A stretch of 64,000 nucleotides of DNA, taken from Akkermansiaceae bacterium. Lineage in GTDB: Bacteria; Verrucomicrobiota; Verrucomicrobiia; Verrucomicrobiales; DEV007. Positions within the stretch are counted from its first letter, which is position 1. Every line of letters begins with the position of its first letter. Of the stretch, positions 54,881-62,326 are shown piece by piece. The notes under the pieces are model-generated. The model did not search any database. It was not told the origin of the DNA and worked only from the letters and a program-made list of their open reading frames with translations. A program made the position numbers and the translations under genes. The stretch spans positions 1 to 64,000 of the forward strand of contig JACKQE010000007.1 in NCBI GenBank assembly GCA_024233005.1, in the 5' to 3' direction.

Positions 54881-54910
54881 TGTGACAACCGTCCCCGGGC
54901 TTTGTGACAA
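54881..54910 (-). promoter_or_regulatory. Candidate phosphate-regulon-type operator upstream of phoX
   Basis: Two copies of TGTGACAA on the plus strand (54881-54888 and 54903-54910), read on the phoX strand as TTGTCACA, start 22 bp apart, twice the 11-bp period of Pho boxes. The half-site resembles the CTGTCAT half of known Pho boxes only partly. The sites end 49 bp before the phoX ATG. Confidence 0.4.
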
Positions 54911-55068
54911 AGAGTTCACCGGGAATCACGGCTCGGAGGGGGGTGCATGAAAAATGCTGGAGAATTGCCGGAATCCGGCGATGCTCCCGGCCCAATCTTT
55001 CACTTTTCACCCTGTCAGCCCACTCCGCCGGGACCCCAGGCTCCGGAGGAGGCCCACTCTTTTCTGCC

Positions 55069-55683
55069 ATGTTTCTAGCCTGTCTCGATTTGGAAGGCGT
55101 GCTCGTCCCTGAAATCTGGATCGGTGTCGCCGAGCGCACCGGTATCGATGCGCTGCGTGCCACGACCCGCGAGATCCCCGATTATGATGTGCTGATGCGC
55201 CAGCGTCTTCGGATCCTTGACGAGCACGGGATCGGTATCTCCGAGTTCCAGGAGGTCATCGGTGAAATGCGGCCCCTGGAAGGAGCGGGGGAGTTTCTTG
55301 GCTGGCTCAAGGACCGCTTTCAGGTCATCATTTTGTCGGACACTTTTTATGAGTTCGCCGCTCCCCTGATGCGCCAACTCGGACAACCGACCCTGTTCTG
55401 CCACAAGCTCAGCATAGATGGCTCCGGACGAATTGCGGACTACCACCTGCGCCAGCCGGACCAGAAACGCGAGGCCGTCAAGGCATTCCACCAACTGAAT
55501 TTTAAAGTGGTGGCCGCCGGCGACTCCTACAACGACACGACGATGCTGGCGGAGGCCGACCGGGGCATCTTGTTCCGTCCGCCGCAGAAGGTGATCGATG
55601 AATTTCCGCAGTTCCCGGTGACTCGGGAATATGACGAGTTGCGTGCCGCGTTCACCCAGGCGCTCGTGGTATTGGGCGAATGA
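55069..55683 (+). CDS. thrH: Phosphoserine phosphatase / homoserine phosphotransferase ThrH
   Basis: 204 aa from ATG at 55069, the typical ThrH length. The HAD loop I is CLDLEGVLVPEIWI, ThrH-specific, followed by TREIPDYDVLMRQRLRIL, IILSDTFYEF (motif II) and AAGDSYNDTTML (motif III). ThrH dephosphorylates phosphoserine and can transfer the phosphate to homoserine. The upstream open part of the frame is not conserved. Confidence 0.93.
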   Translation: MFLACLDLEGVLVPEIWIGVAERTGIDALRATTREIPDYDVLMRQRLRILDEHGIGISEFQEVIGEMRPLEGAGEFLGWLKDRFQVIILSDTFYEFAAPLMRQLGQPTLFCHKLSIDGSGRIADYHLRQPDQKREAVKAFHQLNFKVVAAGDSYNDTTMLAEADRGILFRPPQKVIDEFPQFPVTREYDELRAAFTQALVVLGE

Positions 55684-55804
55684 GTCTTCCTGACTGGCCC
55701 CTTCGGCCGACGCCAGTCCCGATCCACCAAATACGAGTTTCGATAGTGCGCATCCTGCCCTAGGCTTGGACCTGGGAGGCATCCTCCTCATCCCACCGAA
55801 TCCC

Positions 55805-56329
55805 ATGCACAAGCCCGATGACATTCAATATGCCCTCGAAATGACCCGGGTCATTCACGAGCCGGACCGGATGATCGACACCTTTGGCACGACGAGTTTC
55901 GAGTTCCATCTCATCTCCGAACTCATGGACCACGCCAACCAGGTGCGGATCCGCGAGGGGCGCATTTCCGCAGAACGGCCGCGCATTCTCCGACCGGAAG
56001 GGCTGGAGGAGTTGCTTTTCGAGGGCTTCGGCGAGCAGGCCGATGCGTTCCGCGACTGGCTCAAAATCCATGGCAAAGACATCGCGATCCTCAAATACGG
56101 ATTCAATTTTGCCCGCAGTTCCGTCTCCGAAAGCATTGTCCATGAATCGGTGGAGACCGTCTGCGATCGGGTCGTGGGCGACATCCGGGACCGGGGAAAT
56201 CCCCTCAGTGCCGTCATTTGCGGGGTCGACGATGCCTGGGAAATCTGTCTCCTCAAGTTCACCACCGAAATGATTCTGCGCAGCCAGGGAGTGAATTTGT
56301 TCGATTTTCGCCGTCGGGGACTGCTCTGA
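55805..56329 (+). CDS. Conserved hypothetical cytoplasmic protein
   Basis: 174 aa from ATG at 55805. It is an acidic alpha/beta-looking protein (YALEMTRVIHEPDRMIDTFG, FEFHLISELMDHANQVRIREG, ESVETVCDRVVGDIRDRG) with no recognised motif or membrane segment. It is 121 bp after thrH and followed by a gene with its own predicted promoter. Codon use matches its neighbours. Confidence 0.7.
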   Translation: MHKPDDIQYALEMTRVIHEPDRMIDTFGTTSFEFHLISELMDHANQVRIREGRISAERPRILRPEGLEELLFEGFGEQADAFRDWLKIHGKDIAILKYGFNFARSSVSESIVHESVETVCDRVVGDIRDRGNPLSAVICGVDDAWEICLLKFTTEMILRSQGVNLFDFRRRGLL

Positions 56330-56350
56330 CGCGCGACCTCCTGTTGGCCC

Positions 56351-56378
56351 TTGGCCCGCGCGGAATCTGCGCTATACT
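56351..56378 (+). promoter_or_regulatory. Candidate promoter of the LysM protein gene, leaderless spacing
   Basis: TTGGCC (56351-56356, 4 of 6), 16-bp spacer, TATACT (56373-56378, 5 of 6). The ATG at 56388 comes 9 bp after the -10 element, and no Shine-Dalgarno is present. Confidence 0.45.
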
Positions 56379-56387
56379 ATTCTTTCC

Positions 56388-57311
56388 ATGGCCCGCTTCC
56401 GCCTCATTCTTGCCTTTTTTGCTCTTGCGACCCTCGCCGCCGGGGTCATCGCGGTCGCTTATTTTTGGGAGAAGGTGGTGAAACCGCAGCAGATCGTCGT
56501 GACCAAGATCGACGAGCGGAAACACCGAAAAGGAGGCCCGGATATAGAATTGCCCGACCTGGGCAAACGGGAGTTCGATGCCGCCATGGCATTGGTGAAG
56601 GAGGGAGAACTCCTCGGAGCGCGGGATCGCCTGTATTACTTGCTGAAATTTTTCCCGGAAAGCAAAACCGTGGCGGAAGCCAAGCGCATCATCGGGGAAA
56701 TCAACCTGGACCTGCTCCTCTCCGGCATTCCAATGGAAGGAAAGACGGAATATGTCGTGAAGTCGGGGGATGCCCTCGTCAGCATTGCCCGCAGAAACAA
56801 ATGTACGGTGGACTACATTCTCCGTGCCAATGCGAACACCAGCCCAGTGATTCATCCGGGCGACCGGCTCACCGTGACCGATCTGGATTTCACGGTGGTG
56901 GTCGATGCCAGTGACAAAGCTCTCCGGGTGGAAAGCAAGGGCAGGCTGTTCAAAGAGTATCCCATTGTGGAGCTGAACATTCCCCATTCGGTCAAACCAC
57001 CCGTGTCGACCACGGTGACGGAAAAAGTTGCCTGGTATGGGGACCGTTCGGTGAATTTCACCCAAGTGGAATACCTGCAGGCCAAAAAATGGCTCAAATC
57101 GGGCAAACTCGGTTTGATGATCCGGGCTTATGAAACACCCGGACTGCGGGCCGAGCCGGTCGCTAAGGACCGGAGCCAGAAAGTCGACAAAAATGCCGCC
57201 GCGACACCCCGTGAAACCGAAGCTCCCGTCGGGGTGCTGATGGATCCGGCCGATATGGACGAGCTATTCACCATCGTGCGCGGTGACATACCTCTGAAAT
57301 TCATCAATTGA
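56388..57311 (+). CDS. LysM protein with a degenerate L,D-transpeptidase-like domain
   Basis: A 307-aa protein with an N-terminal signal anchor (RLILAFFALATLAAGVIAVAYF). A helical segment (FDAAMALVKEGELLGARDRLYYLL) precedes a LysM repeat (YVVKSGDALVSIARRNKCTVDYILRAN ... IHPGDRLTV, about 125-165). The C-terminal region begins FTVVVDASDKALRVESKGRLFKEYPI, as in YkuD L,D-transpeptidases, and ends PADMDELFTIVRGDIPLKFIN. The catalytic HxxxSxGC segment is missing: the place of Gly-Cys is taken by PVGVLMDP. It may bind peptidoglycan without cross-linking it. Confidence 0.8.
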   Translation: MARFRLILAFFALATLAAGVIAVAYFWEKVVKPQQIVVTKIDERKHRKGGPDIELPDLGKREFDAAMALVKEGELLGARDRLYYLLKFFPESKTVAEAKRIIGEINLDLLLSGIPMEGKTEYVVKSGDALVSIARRNKCTVDYILRANANTSPVIHPGDRLTVTDLDFTVVVDASDKALRVESKGRLFKEYPIVELNIPHSVKPPVSTTVTEKVAWYGDRSVNFTQVEYLQAKKWLKSGKLGLMIRAYETPGLRAEPVAKDRSQKVDKNAAATPRETEAPVGVLMDPADMDELFTIVRGDIPLKFIN

Positions 57312-57379
57312 CCCTTGGCTCCCTGTTCGCCACATTCACCCGCTCCACTTTCCACGTTTTTTCCTGAATTTCATCCGCT

Positions 57380-58336
57380 GTGAACACCGAACCATTGGAC
57401 TTTGAAAAACCGATCTTTGAGCTGGAACGCCAGTTGGTCGATCTCCGTGAGCTGTCGTCGAGCAAAAACATCGACATGGACTCGGAGATCCGGAAGATCG
57501 AAGAAAAGATCACCCGCACCAAGGAGCAGACCTACCGGAATCTCACTGCCTGGCAGCGGGTTCAGATCGCCCGTCATCCGCAGCGCCCTTACACGTTGGA
57601 CTACGTGGACCGTTGCTTCGATGATTTCCTGGAACTCCACGGGGACCGCCATATAGGCGACGACCAGTCCATGCCCGGCGGGTTCGCGGATCTGGAAGGC
57701 CGCCGCTGTGTCGTGGTCGGCCAGCAGAAAGGCCGCAACACGAAAGACAATCTGTTGCGCAATTTTGGCAGCGCGCATCCCGAAGGCTACCGCAAAGCAC
57801 TCCGACTCATGCGGATGGGGGAAAAATTTGGCGCCGCCATCGTGGCCCTGATTGATACCCCGGGGGCATATCCCGGCATCGGGGCGGAAGAGCGCAACAT
57901 CGCCGAGGCCATCGCCTTCAACCTCCGGGAAATGATGACCATGCGGGTGCCCATCGTGGCCATCGTCATCGGTGAAGGCGGCTCCGGCGGGGCTCTCGGC
58001 ATCGGGGTGGCCGATCGCGTTCTCATGCTGGAGAATGCCTACTACTCCGTCATCAGTCCTGAAGGCTGCGCGGCCATCCTTTGGAAAGACCGCAAGCACG
58101 CTCCCGAGGCGGCCAATACCCTGCGCATCACCGCGACGGATTTGAAAGAGCTGGACATCATTGATGAAGTCATTCCCGAGCCGCTTGGCGGGGCCCACCG
58201 CGATCACGTGGCGGCTTCCGCGACACTGAAGACGGTGCTTCGCCGTCATCTCGCCGAGCTGGATGCCATCGGTCTGGACGAACTCCTTCAGCTCCGGTAC
58301 GAGAAATTCCGCAAATTTGGCAAATTCAAGGGTTGA
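57380..58336 (+). CDS. accA: Acetyl-CoA carboxylase carboxyltransferase, alpha subunit
   Basis: 318 aa, starting at GTG 57380. The N-terminal helix region FEKPIFELERQLVDLRELSS and the crotonase-like core (HPQRPYTLDYVDR, LHGDRHIGDDQSMPGG, IDTPGAYPGIGAEERNIAEAIA, GEGGSGGALGIGVADRV, SVISPEGCAAILWKD) are diagnostic. With AccD it moves the carboxyl group from biotin to acetyl-CoA, making malonyl-CoA for fatty acids. Length is normal. lpxI follows almost directly, linking lipid and lipid A supply. Confidence 0.97.
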   Translation: MNTEPLDFEKPIFELERQLVDLRELSSSKNIDMDSEIRKIEEKITRTKEQTYRNLTAWQRVQIARHPQRPYTLDYVDRCFDDFLELHGDRHIGDDQSMPGGFADLEGRRCVVVGQQKGRNTKDNLLRNFGSAHPEGYRKALRLMRMGEKFGAAIVALIDTPGAYPGIGAEERNIAEAIAFNLREMMTMRVPIVAIVIGEGGSGGALGIGVADRVLMLENAYYSVISPEGCAAILWKDRKHAPEAANTLRITATDLKELDIIDEVIPEPLGGAHRDHVAASATLKTVLRRHLAELDAIGLDELLQLRYEKFRKFGKFKG

Positions 58337-58344
58337 GAGCCTGT

Positions 58345-59178
58345 ATGGCGCCGCACGACCACCAGCAGGCCGGCATGGGCCTTATTGCCGGCAGCGGGGC
58401 CTATCCTGTGGCCTTTGCCCGCGCCGCCAGGCGAGAAAGGGTGGCCCGGCTCTCCATCGCGGCGTTTCATGGCGAGACCGATCCCGCCCTGTCTTCGCTT
58501 GGGGACGTCACCGAATGGTTCCGGGTCGGCCAACTGAGTCGGATGATTCGCTTTTTTCATCGGGAAGGAATCGACCGGGTGGTCATGGCGGGCCAGATCG
58601 CCCCCAAAAACCTCTTCGACCTGCGGCCCGATCTTCGCACCTTGCGGATGCTGGCGCGCCTCAAACAGCGCAATGCGGAATCGCTCTTCGGGGCGATCGG
58701 GGAGGAGCTGGGTTCTGAAAAAATCACTCTCCTGCCGGCCACGACCTTTCTCGAGGATCTGCTTCCTCCACCCGGCCCCGTCTGCGGGCCCGGTTTGAAA
58801 AAGCGCCAATGGGATGATGCCGCCTATGGTTTCCGGATTGCCAAAGAGACGAGCCGGCTCGACATCGGGCAGACCGTGGTCGTCAAAAATGGAACCGTTC
58901 TCGCCGTGGAGGCCTTCGAGGGCACCAACGAAGCAATGCGCCGCGGGGGGAAACTCGGAAAAGGCGGTGCCATGATGATCAAAGTCTCCAAGCCGGACCA
59001 GGATTTTCGCTTCGATGTGCCCGTCGTCGGTCCCGCCACGGTGGAGACCGCCGCCGAAGCCGGTGTCGCGGTGCTCATTATCGAAGCGGGCAAAACCCTT
59101 CTCCTTGAAGGAGACCGGGTGGCCTCCCTCTGCCACTCCAAAGGCATTACCATTCATGCCTGGTCGGAGGAAGTCTGA
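58345..59178 (+). CDS. lpxI: UDP-2,3-diacylglucosamine pyrophosphatase LpxI
   Basis: 277 aa from ATG at 58345; an in-frame TTG at 58333 overlapping the accA stop is an alternative. LpxI hallmarks: MGLIAGSGAYPVAFARAAR, VVMAGQIAPKNLFDLRPD, WDDAAYGFRIAKETSRLDIGQTVVVKNG, VEAFEGTNEAMRRGG and GPATVETAAEAGVAVL. It makes lipid X in lipid A synthesis and replaces LpxH, so the organism has an LPS outer membrane. Confidence 0.94.
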   Translation: MAPHDHQQAGMGLIAGSGAYPVAFARAARRERVARLSIAAFHGETDPALSSLGDVTEWFRVGQLSRMIRFFHREGIDRVVMAGQIAPKNLFDLRPDLRTLRMLARLKQRNAESLFGAIGEELGSEKITLLPATTFLEDLLPPPGPVCGPGLKKRQWDDAAYGFRIAKETSRLDIGQTVVVKNGTVLAVEAFEGTNEAMRRGGKLGKGGAMMIKVSKPDQDFRFDVPVVGPATVETAAEAGVAVLIIEAGKTLLLEGDRVASLCHSKGITIHAWSEEV

Positions 59179-59268
59179 AAAAAAGCTTGCGCCGTTTGCG
59201 CAATGGCCCTAGTTTCCGCGCTCCCCGTCGCGGGCCTTTTTTCGCATCCCGAACACCCATTTTTTGTC

Positions 59269-59424
59269 ATGTCCCAGCATCCCAGCCTCAAAGGGTCCAA
59301 ATCCGTCGGTTCCAAACGGAGCGTTCTGAAGCGTTTTGAACGTGTCAAAACCCTCCAAAAGCGGGGTCTCTGGGAGGAAGGGCGCAGTCCGCTCGGTCTC
59401 CCCAAGACCAAGCCGGACGCCTGA
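59269..59424 (+). CDS. Small basic protein of the Chlamydiae/Verrucomicrobia type
   Basis: 51 aa from ATG at 59269. SVGSKRSVLKRFERVKTLQKRGLWEEGRSPLGLPKTKP matches the small basic protein family described for Chlamydiae and Verrucomicrobia, whose role is unknown. The charge pattern would suit RNA or ribosome binding. It is a good lineage marker for the window. Confidence 0.85.
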   Translation: MSQHPSLKGSKSVGSKRSVLKRFERVKTLQKRGLWEEGRSPLGLPKTKPDA

Positions 59425-59576
59425 TTCCCGGCCCGGATCCATGAGGCAGATTCAGACGCTGCCCCAAACGTTCCGCTGTCATTTTACGACCGCAGGAGGA
59501 GTGTCATGACGACGCTTCCATCTTGCGGTTTCTTTGTTCCGCGGCGATCAATGTTTCCGTCCGTCGGTGTCATGCC

Positions 59577-60521
59577 ATGAAATCCCGTCCCTCCTCTCCC
59601 TCCGGCGCTGCCGGCCTCCGGCTCAACAAATACCTCGCTTCCTGCGGACTGGGGGCTCGCCGCAAATGCGAGGATTTCATCACCGAGGGCCGCGTCACTG
59701 TGAATGGTGAAATTGCCCAATCCCTCGGGGTCCGGGTTCGGCCGGGGGATGACATCCGCGTTGACGGCCGCTCGGTTCGGCCTGCTGAGGAGGTGACTCT
59801 GGTGATTTACAAACCGAAAGGGTATCTCTGCTCCCGCAGCGGACTGACCAAGCAACGCCTCGTTTACGAGCTGCTGCCCGAGGAATACAAAACGCTCAAC
59901 TATGTGGGGCGTCTCGATTTGGAGACCAAGGGACTGTTGCTCTTCACCAACTCCGGGGCCCTGCACCAGACTCTGACCCATCCGAGCCACTCGGTGGAAA
60001 AAGAATATGAAGTCCGGTTGGACCGGGACTTTGATCCGAAACTGATCCACCGGCTCATCAAGGGTGTTCATTTGGCCGAAGGCCTGGCCCGTGCGGTCGT
60101 CGTGAGGCAGCATCCCAAGGCTCCCGCGTGCCTGACCATGGTGCTGGCCCAAGGATACAACCGGCAGGTGCGGCGCATGTTTGCCGCCCTCGGCTACAAA
60201 GTCCGCGAGCTGGAGCGTGTCCGGATCGGCAATCTCCAGGGACTGGGATTGGCCCAGGGGCAGTACAAGGTTCTCGGCAAATCGGATCTCGCCAAAGTCA
60301 CCCAGGTCAGTGATCGCGCCACCGCCCCCACGAGGGAGGAGGGCCCGGCCCAAAGGAGAGCCCGGCCAGCCCCCGGGCGTTCCGCTTCCGGCGGGGGATC
60401 TGCGCGGGGGCCGGCACGCCGGGAAGAATCCGGCTATCGGAAAACCGGTGCCGACAGCAGGAATTCCGGAACGGACAGCCGCGGTGGTTCTTCGCGTCGT
60501 CCTCCCCGGAAAAGGACGTGA
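59577..60521 (+). CDS. RsuA/RluB-family pseudouridine synthase
   Basis: 314 aa from ATG at 59577. The S4 RNA-binding domain (about 12-60, RLNKYLASCGLGARRKCEDFI) precedes the synthase core with VGRLDLETKGLLL, catalytic Asp114 in GRLD, and GYNRQVRRMFAALGYKV. It isomerises uridine in rRNA. The C-terminal 70 residues are a basic Arg/Gly/Ser/Pro-rich tail (RRARPAPGRSASGGGS...) as in RluB/RluF-like members. Target site (16S or 23S) cannot be decided from sequence alone. Confidence 0.92.
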   Translation: MKSRPSSPSGAAGLRLNKYLASCGLGARRKCEDFITEGRVTVNGEIAQSLGVRVRPGDDIRVDGRSVRPAEEVTLVIYKPKGYLCSRSGLTKQRLVYELLPEEYKTLNYVGRLDLETKGLLLFTNSGALHQTLTHPSHSVEKEYEVRLDRDFDPKLIHRLIKGVHLAEGLARAVVVRQHPKAPACLTMVLAQGYNRQVRRMFAALGYKVRELERVRIGNLQGLGLAQGQYKVLGKSDLAKVTQVSDRATAPTREEGPAQRRARPAPGRSASGGGSARGPARREESGYRKTGADSRNSGTDSRGGSSRRPPRKRT

Positions 60522-60596
60522 TCCCCACGCTGGGAACGTTTGTCTTGCCCCCGAGACGGCTGGGTTTGCAGGGCCGACGCCCCCCCCTTTGGTGCG

Positions 60597-60640
60597 GCAA
60601 CCCCTGACTTACCCCGCTGGAAAACCCCAGAGCGGGTTGC
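60597..60640. terminator. Possible hairpin terminator between convergent genes
   Basis: GCAACCC (60597-60603) can pair with GGGTTGC (60634-60640), and an inner CCGCT/AGCGG pairing is possible. No T-run follows on either strand, so a Rho-independent role is uncertain. It lies between the RsuA-family gene and the convergent isomerase gene. Confidence 0.35.
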
Positions 60641-60671
60641 CTAGCTCGGTGGTTCAGAATGGTGTGCAAGT

Positions 60672-61592
60672 TCACACCGTGCAGATGCGAACCGCCTGCT
60701 TGAGGGAACCGAGCTTGTCCGGTCTGGCCGGGATGAACTCCTGGGCAACGTGTCCCGTGTAGCCGGTCGCCACGATGGCTCGCATGATGGCCGGATACTG
60801 CAACTCCTGGGTCTCGTCGATCTCGTGGCGTCCCGGCACTCCTCCGGTGTGGTAGTGGGCGATGCAGGACTGGTGTTTCTGCAGCGTGGCGATGACGTCT
60901 CCCTCCATGATCTGCATGTGGTAGATGTCATACAGGAGCTTGAACCGCTCAGAGCCCACCGCCTGGCAGAGCGCGGCGCCCCATTCGGTGTGATCGCACA
61001 TGTAGTCCGGGTGGTTGACCTTGCTGTTGAGCAATTCCATGCAGAGCGTGACCTTCTTGGTTTCGGCGAACTTCATGAGCCGCTTCAGACCGGTGGCACA
61101 GTGTTTCAATCCGGTTTCGTCGTCCAAGCCGTCCCGGTTGCCCGAAAAACAGATCAGGTTGGTCAACCCGGCCTCCGCCACTGCGGTAATCTGGGTTTCA
61201 TAGGCCGCAATCAGCGCGTCGTGGTGTTCCAACCGGTTGAAGGCGCGGGGAATTCCCCCGACTTCTTTGCCGTCCGGGCCTTGGGCGGTGGGATTGGCGA
61301 CCATCGCACAGACCAGGCCATGCTTTTTCAGGGTGGGAAAATCGGCGGGTTGGAGAAGATCCACCGAGGAGAGTCCGAATGCCTTCCCGGCGGCGCAGAG
61401 ATCGTCCAAGGACACGTCGGGATAGCACCATTTGCAGGCGGAATGGCGGATCTTGCCGGCCACGCCGGCGATGGCCTGGGCTTCCTCGGCGGCTCCGAGA
61501 CGCTGGTGGAGGGAGGCCGCTGCCAGTCCGGCTCCGGTCAGGGTGGCGGAGCGAAAAAAGTGGCGACGGGTGGAGCGGGAGCTGGCCTTCAT
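60672..61592 (-). CDS. Tat-exported hydroxypyruvate-isomerase-like TIM-barrel protein
   Basis: A 306-aa protein. A twin-arginine signal TRRHFFRSATLTGAGLAAASL is followed by a Hyi-like barrel: CKWCYPDVSLDDLC, CFSGNRDG, TLCMELLNSKVNHPDY (Glu), LLYDIYHMQIMEGD (Asp), HYHTGGVPGRHEID (His) and GHVAQEFIP (Glu). The ligand set is complete, so catalysis is possible, but hydroxypyruvate as substrate in an exported protein is uncertain. Divergent from the small gene at 61714. Confidence 0.9.
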   Translation of the reverse strand: MKASSRSTRRHFFRSATLTGAGLAAASLHQRLGAAEEAQAIAGVAGKIRHSACKWCYPDVSLDDLCAAGKAFGLSSVDLLQPADFPTLKKHGLVCAMVANPTAQGPDGKEVGGIPRAFNRLEHHDALIAAYETQITAVAEAGLTNLICFSGNRDGLDDETGLKHCATGLKRLMKFAETKKVTLCMELLNSKVNHPDYMCDHTEWGAALCQAVGSERFKLLYDIYHMQIMEGDVIATLQKHQSCIAHYHTGGVPGRHEIDETQELQYPAIMRAIVATGYTGHVAQEFIPARPDKLGSLKQAVRICTV

Positions 61593-61668
61593 GGAATGGG
61601 GAGGGGTGGCGATGAGGGGACGTTATGCGAAAATGCACCCCATCCGGCATGGGAGCGAGGTTTTTATC

Positions 61669-61695
61669 TTTACCATGAATGGCCAAAATGGTAAA
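61669..61695. promoter_or_regulatory. 8-bp inverted repeat in a divergent region, candidate operator
   Basis: TTTACCAT (61669-61676) and ATGGTAAA (61688-61695) are perfect inverted copies with an 11-bp spacer. The site lies 77 bp from the start of the isomerase gene and 18 bp before the ATG at 61714, a good place for a dimeric regulator. No regulator gene is adjacent. Confidence 0.45.
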
Positions 61696-61713
61696 CCTAT
61701 CCTCTTCTGATCC

Positions 61714-62166
61714 ATGGAAAATACCCCCCGAAACCGACATACTATGAAATCCAACCCTCTTCTGATCGTCATCCTGCTTCTCCTGGTGGTGAATCTTCTC
61801 GCCTCCTTCGGCATTGTCGGCAGTGGCAAAACCGGTGGCAGTCAGTATGCCGTCTACAGCAGCCTGGAGTTTGGCAACATTTTGGTCAATGCCATCGCTG
61901 AAAAGCGCGGCGTCAAGGAAGGCTCGCCAATGACCTTCAAAGACCCTTCCGAAGCCCGCTACGAAGGGCTGCCGCTCGCCCTGGACAAATTTGCCAAAGA
62001 AGGCTGGGACTATCTTGGCTCCACTCCGGATGGCCTCCACATATTCCGCGGAGCCAAAGGGGCCAAGGCTCCCTTCCATGTCGCCGCCGCTCCGGCTGCT
62101 CCGGCCGCCGCTGCCCCTGCCGGAGCGCCAGGCGCCGCGCCCGCGGCTCCAGCATCTCCTCAATAG
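61714..62166 (+). CDS. Hypothetical single-helix membrane protein with Ala/Pro-rich tail
   Basis: 150 aa from ATG at 61714, or 140 aa from ATG at 61744. One membrane helix (LLIVILLLLVVNLLASFGIVG) is followed by a soluble part (YAVYSSLEFGNILVNAIAEK, LPLALDKFAKEGWDYLG) and a low-complexity Ala/Pro tail. No family recognised. The central part resembles short domains that end in a large-residue GWDYLG-type motif seen in many unrelated small proteins; this gives no function. Confidence 0.65.
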   Translation: MENTPRNRHTMKSNPLLIVILLLLVVNLLASFGIVGSGKTGGSQYAVYSSLEFGNILVNAIAEKRGVKEGSPMTFKDPSEARYEGLPLALDKFAKEGWDYLGSTPDGLHIFRGAKGAKAPFHVAAAPAAPAAAAPAGAPGAAPAAPASPQ

Positions 62167-62326
62167 TATGGTGATCAAGCGGTTGGCCTTGTCCGGTCGC
62201 AGGTCTGCCCCCCCCAATGCTTGTCTTTGGGGACAGCGGGGAGATTGTTTTATCCTCTCGCTCGCTGAAACCGAAGGGCCGGATCGGTTCTGACCTTGGG
62301 ATTCGCTCTTTTCTGGGAAGTGAACT

